From: Streptomyces lydicus
GTDB lineage: Bacteria > Actinomycetota > Actinomycetes > Streptomycetales > Streptomycetaceae
Assembly (NCBI RefSeq): GCF_000717345.1
Contig: NZ_JNZA01000014.1
Coordinates: forward strand, 124,001-188,000
Direction: 5' to 3'
Length of the DNA stretch: 64,000 nt
Made by a program: the position numbers and the translations under genes. Of this stretch, positions 59,929-64,000 are shown in pieces; the first letter of the stretch is position 1; every line of letters starts with the position of its first letter. The notes below the pieces were generated by a model. It worked only from the letters and a program-made list of their open reading frames with translations, searched no databases and had not been told where the DNA came from.

Positions 59929-60295
59929 ACCGGCCGCGCGGCACCTCCGGGCGGCGGCCTTCGGGGCCGGCCGGAGCGGCCGCTCAACGGCACACATGCG
60001 GGGGGCGTTTGCCCCTGTGCATATGCGGCCCGAAGGGGTCCGGCGAGGAGGCCGGAACCCGTCGGGCCGCATGTCGTTGAACAGATGAACTGCATGGCCC
60101 TCTAGGGGATGGAAACCCGGAGGAGATGGGTAAAAACGCTGTGGCCGAGTGGGCTTTCATGATTCCCTCTCCCTAGAGAATTCCCCCACGTTCTCCCATT
60201 CCCACGTGGGCACGAGCCGGCAGGCAGACGTACATTCCTGATCCTTCACGGGCGGGCCGGCCCACCATTCCACTGCGTGCTTGCGGAGCCGACCC
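59929..60295. other. Intergenic region with hairpin
   Basis: These 367 bases contain a strong hairpin at 60025-60070 and a later stretch (60090-60200) that is less GC-rich than its surroundings. The latter probably carries the promoter of the DUF2617 gene. I see no protein gene and no riboswitch that I could name. Confidence 0.5.
60025..60070. terminator. Hairpin terminator
   Basis: GCGGCCCGAAGGGGTCCGGC and its near-complement ending CGGGCCGC pair over about 17 of 20 positions around a short loop. It lies about 100 bp after the mini membrane protein gene. Confidence 0.6.
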
Positions 60296-60817
60296 ATGCT
60301 CACCACTCTGAAGACGGCGTACACCGATACCCGCGCATCCGACCTGGCCTGGGCGCTCGGCAGGGAACCCCTGCCGGCCCTGGCCGTACTCGACCTCCAA
60401 CTCCACGGCGCACAGGTGCAGTTGAGACTCCTCGGCGCCTCTCACCAAGTGCTTCTCGAAGAGGAGCACGGGACGTGCTCCGAGACGGTCGCCTGCATGC
60501 CGGGCAGCAGCACCCCGCTGCCGCTCGGTGTGGCCAAGCGCCTGGGCGACTGGGAATACGAATTCGCCGCGCACGTGGAGACCCTCTCGCGCGGCTCGTT
60601 CGCGGGCCGGGCGCAGGAGTTGCTCGCGCTGGTCGCCGAGCATCCGCACGGCCTGGCCGGAACCTTTCCCGGTTCGCCGCACGCCTTCACCGCGATGCTG
60701 GCGCAGTGTCAGCAGGGCCAGGTGCGCTGGCGGACGTGGCATGCGTACCCGCAGGAGGGCCGCTTGGTGGCCACCCGTACGCGGGTGGGCGTACACGCGG
60801 CGGTCGCCGCGGTCTGA
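60296..60817 (+). CDS. DUF2617 family protein
   Basis: From the ATG at 60296 (GCGGAG upstream) the protein has 173 residues. It matches DUF2617 as I remember it from Streptomyces: LTTLKTAYTDTRASDLAWAL at the N-terminus, LLGASHQVLLEEEHGTCSET, a middle helix, AGTFPGSPHAFTAML, and the C-terminal RWRTWHAYPQEGRLVATRTR. No membrane segment or signal is seen. The function is unknown; the family is nearly confined to actinomycetes. It lies 253 bp before the spermidine-synthase-like gene on the same strand. Confidence 0.9.
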   Translation: MLTTLKTAYTDTRASDLAWALGREPLPALAVLDLQLHGAQVQLRLLGASHQVLLEEEHGTCSETVACMPGSSTPLPLGVAKRLGDWEYEFAAHVETLSRGSFAGRAQELLALVAEHPHGLAGTFPGSPHAFTAMLAQCQQGQVRWRTWHAYPQEGRLVATRTRVGVHAAVAAV

Positions 60818-61070
60818 CCGGGGGCAGGCGGAAGGCGCAGGCGGATCGGCGGGCTGCGGGGGCGGCGCGGGGGCGTGGGGCGGGGTGGTCGCGCGCTCGG
60901 GGCGTGGCGCGGCAGGTGGGCGCGCGCGGAGTGGTGTGCGCCGGTCGTACGGCATGGCGACATCCGCCGTCCCGTGCGCACGAACATCGCTCCAACTGCT
61001 GCGTGTGGCCCGCAGAGTGCACACGTGTGGGTGACGAAGAGCCATCGAAGCGTCACGTAGCGTTCACGAC

Positions 61071-62783
61071 ATGATCGACCCGTCAGAGCGCGTTCTCACC
61101 GGTGTCGTCGGGCCGCCGGAGGCCATGACACCGGCGCGACTGCCCGTGCCGGCCGGGCTCGGCCGGCTGCTGGTCCTCGCCGTGGTCTTCGTCTGCGCCG
61201 CCTGCGGCCTGGTGTACGAGCTCGAACTGGTCGCCCTGGCAACGTACTTGGACGGCGACTCGGTCACCCAGGCTTCGGTCGTGCTGTCCGTCATGGTCTT
61301 CGCGATGGGCGTCGGCGCGCTGCTCGCCAAGCGGATGCGCTGCCGGGCGGCGGTCGGCTTCGGCCTGGTCGAGACCGGTCTGGCGCTGGTCGGCGGCTGC
61401 TCGGCGATGGCGCTCTACGCCTGCTTCGCCTGGCTGGGCCAGTCGCACTCCGCGCTCGTCGGCTTCTCCCTGATCCTCGGCGTCCTGATCGGCGCCGAGG
61501 TGCCGCTGCTGATGACGCTGATCCAGCGGGTCCGCCGGCAGGACGCGGGCGGCGCGGTCGCCGACCTGTTCGCGGCGGACTACGTCGGTGCGCTGGTCGG
61601 CGGGCTGGCGTTTCCCTTCCTGCTGCTGCCCAGCCTCGGCCAGCTGACCGGCGCGCTGGTCACCGGCGCGGTCAACGCGGTGGCCGGCGGCGCGCTGGTG
61701 CTGTGGCTGTTCCGCCGCGATCTGACCGCCCGCGCCCGCTGGACGCTGCTCGGCGTCAACGCCCTGGTGCTGGTGCTGCTCGCCGCGGGCATGGTGCTGG
61801 CCGCACCGTTCGAACGGGCCGCCCGGCGGGCGGTGTACGGGGCGTCGGCGCGGGTCGCGGTGCAGACCGGCATCCAGGAGGTGGTGCTGACCGGCGGCAC
61901 GGAGGCCGGAGCCGGTGCGGGACACGGGAGGAAAGGTTCCGGCCGGCCGCTGGAGCTCTTTCTCGACGGCCGGTTGCGGGTCAGCTCGGACACCGAATTC
62001 CGGTACCACGAAGCGCTGGTGCACCCGGCGATGGCGGGCGGTCCGCACGCCCGGGTGCTGGTCCTCGGCGGCGGCGACGGCCTCGCGGTGCGCGAGATCC
62101 TCCGCTACCGCTCGGTCCGCTCGGTCACCGTCGTCGAACTCGACCCGGGCGTCACGGAGTTGGCGCACTCGGACCCGGGTCTCGCCCGTCTCAACCACCG
62201 TTCGCTCGCCGATCCCCGGGTGCAGGTGGTCACCGCCGACGCCTTCGACTGGCTGCGGCAGCAGGACGGGTCCGGCCGCGCCGGGCGCCCGGCGCCGTAC
62301 GACGTCATCGTCTCCGATCTGCCCGACCCGGGGATCACCGCCAGCACCAAGCTCTACTCGCAGGAGTTCTACGGCCTCGCGGTACGGCTGCTGGCCGACG
62401 GCGGACGGCTGGTCGTGCACGCCGGGCCGCCGGTGACCCGGCCGCGGGCGTACTGGACGGTGGAGGCGACGATCCGTTCGGTGGGCCTGGCGACCGTGCC
62501 GTACCGGCTGCCGGGCCGGCCGGTGGACTTCTTCGGCGGGCCGGACCGGCCGGTGGACTCCGCCCGCCCGGCGCCCGTCGTCGCCCAGGCGGCCGGCCCG
62601 CTCCAGTACTGGGGCTTCGTGCTCGCCGCTCGGCACCGCCCGCGGTTCGGCCTCGCGCCCGACGCCCCCGTGCTGGCGGGCCTGACGCTCCAGGAGTTGC
62701 AGGAGGGCCGGCGGGGGGAGGCCCGGTGCCGGATGTCCGGCCTGCCGCCGTCGACGCTGATGCACCCGCGGTATCCGGACTGA
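61071..62783 (+). CDS. Membrane-fused spermidine synthase-like protein
   Basis: The 570-residue protein has seven membrane segments in residues 1-240 (starting [25 protein letters not shown]). A Rossmann-type aminopropyltransferase domain follows: [38 protein letters not shown] (SAM-binding glycine loop), [27 protein letters not shown], and the catalytic region [12 protein letters not shown]. In canonical enzymes this transfers aminopropyl from decarboxylated SAM to putrescine. Membrane-fused SpeE-like proteins are common in Streptomyces, and their true substrate is not known; the active-site Asp in SDLPDP is kept. Confidence 0.9.
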   Translation: MIDPSERVLTGVVGPPEAMTPARLPVPAGLGRLLVLAVVFVCAACGLVYELELVALATYLDGDSVTQASVVLSVMVFAMGVGALLAKRMRCRAAVGFGLVETGLALVGGCSAMALYACFAWLGQSHSALVGFSLILGVLIGAEVPLLMTLIQRVRRQDAGGAVADLFAADYVGALVGGLAFPFLLLPSLGQLTGALVTGAVNAVAGGALVLWLFRRDLTARARWTLLGVNALVLVLLAAGMVLAAPFERAARRAVYGASARVAVQTGIQEVVLTGGTEAGAGAGHGRKGSGRPLELFLDGRLRVSSDTEFRYHEALVHPAMAGGPHARVLVLGGGDGLAVREILRYRSVRSVTVVELDPGVTELAHSDPGLARLNHRSLADPRVQVVTADAFDWLRQQDGSGRAGRPAPYDVIVSDLPDPGITASTKLYSQEFYGLAVRLLADGGRLVVHAGPPVTRPRAYWTVEATIRSVGLATVPYRLPGRPVDFFGGPDRPVDSARPAPVVAQAAGPLQYWGFVLAARHRPRFGLAPDAPVLAGLTLQELQEGRRGEARCRMSGLPPSTLMHPRYPD

Positions 62784-62920
62784 GCGCGCGCTGCCGCCGG
62801 GGGGCCGGGCGGGCGCAGGGTACCGGCCGGGCCGGGGCGCCGGGCGGGTCCCGGGCCGGTGCGCAGAAAGTTGTGCGTGGGAGGGCACGGGTCCGGGGCT
62901 GCTGGGTAGGCTCCCATGTC

Positions 62921-63817
62921 ATGGAGCATGAGGTGTACGTTCCGTTTCCCGTCGGGACCGTGCGGCAGGCGCTCACCGAGCCCGAGCGGGTGGCGCGCTG
63001 CGTCCCGGGGGCCCAGCTCGACGCCGAGGCGGCCGCGCACCGGCCCGAGGGCCGGCTGCGGCTGCGTATCGGAAGCTCCACGATCACCTATCGCGGCTCG
63101 CTGACGGTCAGCGAGCCCGGCGACGGCGCGGACGCGGCGGTGACCGTCGAGGCGAAGGGCACCGAGACGCGGGGCGACGGAGCGGTCGCGCTGACCCTGA
63201 CCGTCCGGCTCTCACCGGCCACCGAGCCCGGCCCCGGCACGACGCTCTCCTGCGCCGGCACGGTCCACGGCGACGGCCGGCTCACCGAGGCCACCGACCG
63301 CTCGGCGGAGTCCGCGGGCCGCCGGCTGCTGGACCGCTTCGCGGAGAACCTGACGGAGGACCTGCGGCAGCGGCCGGTGCCGGACGCCGGGCAGGCCGCC
63401 CGGCCCGGCGTCTTCGACACCGAGGTGCCGCCGCCCTCCCTGGACCCGCACAGCGACGAGGACGCCGCCGAGCCGGCGGGCCCGGGCGACCCCGCCGACG
63501 CCGCGGGCCCGGCCGACACCGCCGACGCGCTCGACGACCTCGTATCCGAAGACCGGGTGCCCGAACTGCGCGCCGAGCACGCCTACGGTCCGGAGGCGGA
63601 CGCCGCCGCTCCCGCCGAGGCCGCGCACGCCCGCCGGACGATGATCGGGCGCAGCGCGGAGGAGGTCGACCACGCCCCGCCGCGCGGCCGGTACGCCCCG
63701 GTCCCCGCGCCCGAGACCGGCGGCACCTCGGCCACCCTGCGCTGGGCGGCGCCGGCCGCCGCGGTCGTGCTGGCCTCCGCGGTGGTCGTCGGCCGGGTGC
63801 TGCGCCGCCGCCGCTGA
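62921..63817 (+). CDS. SRPBCC (CoxG-like) protein with C-terminal membrane anchor
   Basis: The 298-residue protein opens with an SRPBCC lipid-binding fold of about 145 residues: EVYVPFPVGTVRQALTEPER, RCVPGAQLD, IGSSTITYRGSLTV, and a long C-terminal helix (SAESAGRRLLDRFAENLTED). This order is typical of CoxG/carbon monoxide dehydrogenase subunit G-like proteins. A long acidic, Ala/Asp/Pro-rich linker follows, then one membrane segment (RWAAPAAAVVLASAVVVGRVL) with an Arg-rich end. It should be a tail-anchored cytoplasmic-face protein. No CO dehydrogenase genes are nearby, so the name does not imply that function. Confidence 0.87.
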   Translation: MEHEVYVPFPVGTVRQALTEPERVARCVPGAQLDAEAAAHRPEGRLRLRIGSSTITYRGSLTVSEPGDGADAAVTVEAKGTETRGDGAVALTLTVRLSPATEPGPGTTLSCAGTVHGDGRLTEATDRSAESAGRRLLDRFAENLTEDLRQRPVPDAGQAARPGVFDTEVPPPSLDPHSDEDAAEPAGPGDPADAAGPADTADALDDLVSEDRVPELRAEHAYGPEADAAAPAEAAHARRTMIGRSAEEVDHAPPRGRYAPVPAPETGGTSATLRWAAPAAAVVLASAVVVGRVLRRRR

Positions 63818-63881
63818 CCCGCGGTCCGGCGGCCGTCCCCGCTTCCCCTGGTACGCCGTTCCGCACCGCTAGGGTCGGAGC

Positions 63882-64000
63882 GTGAGCACCGACGAAGACA
63901 CACAGCCCGCGCCCCCGAAGGCACCGGTGCGGCTGGCCGCCGGAGCGGCCGAAGTGACCGTCCAGCCGGACAACGGCTGCCGGATCGGCAGTCTCCGCGT
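63882..64000 (+). CDS. Aldose 1-epimerase-family protein (3' end outside window)
   Basis: A GTG at 63882 opens a frame of 39 visible residues that continues past the window. VRLAAGAAEVTVQPDNGCRI followed by GSLRV is the usual first strand and loop of galactose-mutarotase-like beta-sandwich proteins. The catalytic His and Glu residues lie outside the window, so the assignment rests on the N-terminus only. Confidence 0.7.
   Translation, partial: MSTDEDTQPAPPKAPVRLAAGAAEVTVQPDNGCRIGSLR

Noticed and set aside
60080..60200. A riboswitch or small RNA upstream of the DUF2617 gene
   Set aside because: The stretch is less GC-rich and has short paired segments, but it matches no riboswitch consensus I could apply by eye.

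Overview
The window is a chromosomal segment of a Streptomyces or very close relative. The signs are very high GC with strongly GC-biased third codon positions, many GTG starts, and a dnaK-grpE-dnaJ-hspR operon and a clpB gene that both carry HspR operators (HAIR motifs). Several small conserved Streptomyces-type genes (DUF2617, DUF4232 and SCO2400-like proteins, a bifunctional-type Dcd) agree with this.

Layout. Positions 1-7.2 kb: an M50 (site-2-protease-like) protein cut by the window edge, a PP2C phosphatase, a membrane Ser/Thr kinase, an MBL-fold hydrolase, a lipoprotein coupled to a histidine kinase, and a zinc-ribbon/Pro-Ala-rich membrane protein. 7.5-13.7 kb: an ABC exporter pair whose ATPase has two TTA codons, small hypotheticals, a NarL-type two-component system and a DUF6445-like oxygenase-fold protein. 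13.9-16 kb: three small exported proteins. 16.4-28.5 kb: a type VII secretion (T7SS) toxin island. It has two WXG100/ESAT-6-like proteins, an unknown accessory protein, a 1498-residue RHS toxin ending in a YwqJ-like deaminase, its SUKH-3-like immunity protein, an EssC-type FtsK/SpoIIIE ATPase and a membrane-anchored partner.

28.3-31 kb: an ECF sigma factor, a LamG protein and a DUF4232 lipoprotein. 31.1-35.5 kb: a 3.9-kb cassette (VOC protein, cupin, MFS pump, nitroreductase, MarR regulator) bracketed by two 62-bp copies of the 3' end and terminator of a tRNA-Gly gene, with a truncated oxidase gene just outside. 35.7-37.2 kb: housekeeping genes (small zinc ribbon, dcd, phosphoribosyltransferase). 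37.3-42.8 kb: an HTTM/DUF5819 pair and two secreted proteins that share signal peptides and His/Cys-rich tails. One of these carries a DUF3494 (ice-binding-like) domain and a long Gly-His tract, and the locus is built from long direct repeats. 42.9-48.5 kb: an SGNH esterase with a ricin-type lectin domain, a Yip1-type membrane protein, a GNAT enzyme and a membrane Fe-S oxidoreductase.

48.7-58.1 kb: the heat-shock region. dnaK as given here has lost about 58 codons and changed frame, so either the sequence or the gene is damaged. It is followed by grpE, dnaJ, hspR, then several small genes, clpB and a YbjN-like gene. 58.2-64 kb: a class I aminotransferase, a Gly/His/Cys-rich mini membrane protein, DUF2617, a membrane-fused spermidine-synthase-like protein, an SRPBCC protein and the start of an aldose-1-epimerase-like gene.

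The most novel-looking parts are the T7SS toxin island, the His/Cys-tail secreted pair with its repeats, the tRNA-Gly-bracketed cassette without an integrase, and a promoter/leader/signal-peptide module shared by two lipoprotein genes 17 kb apart.
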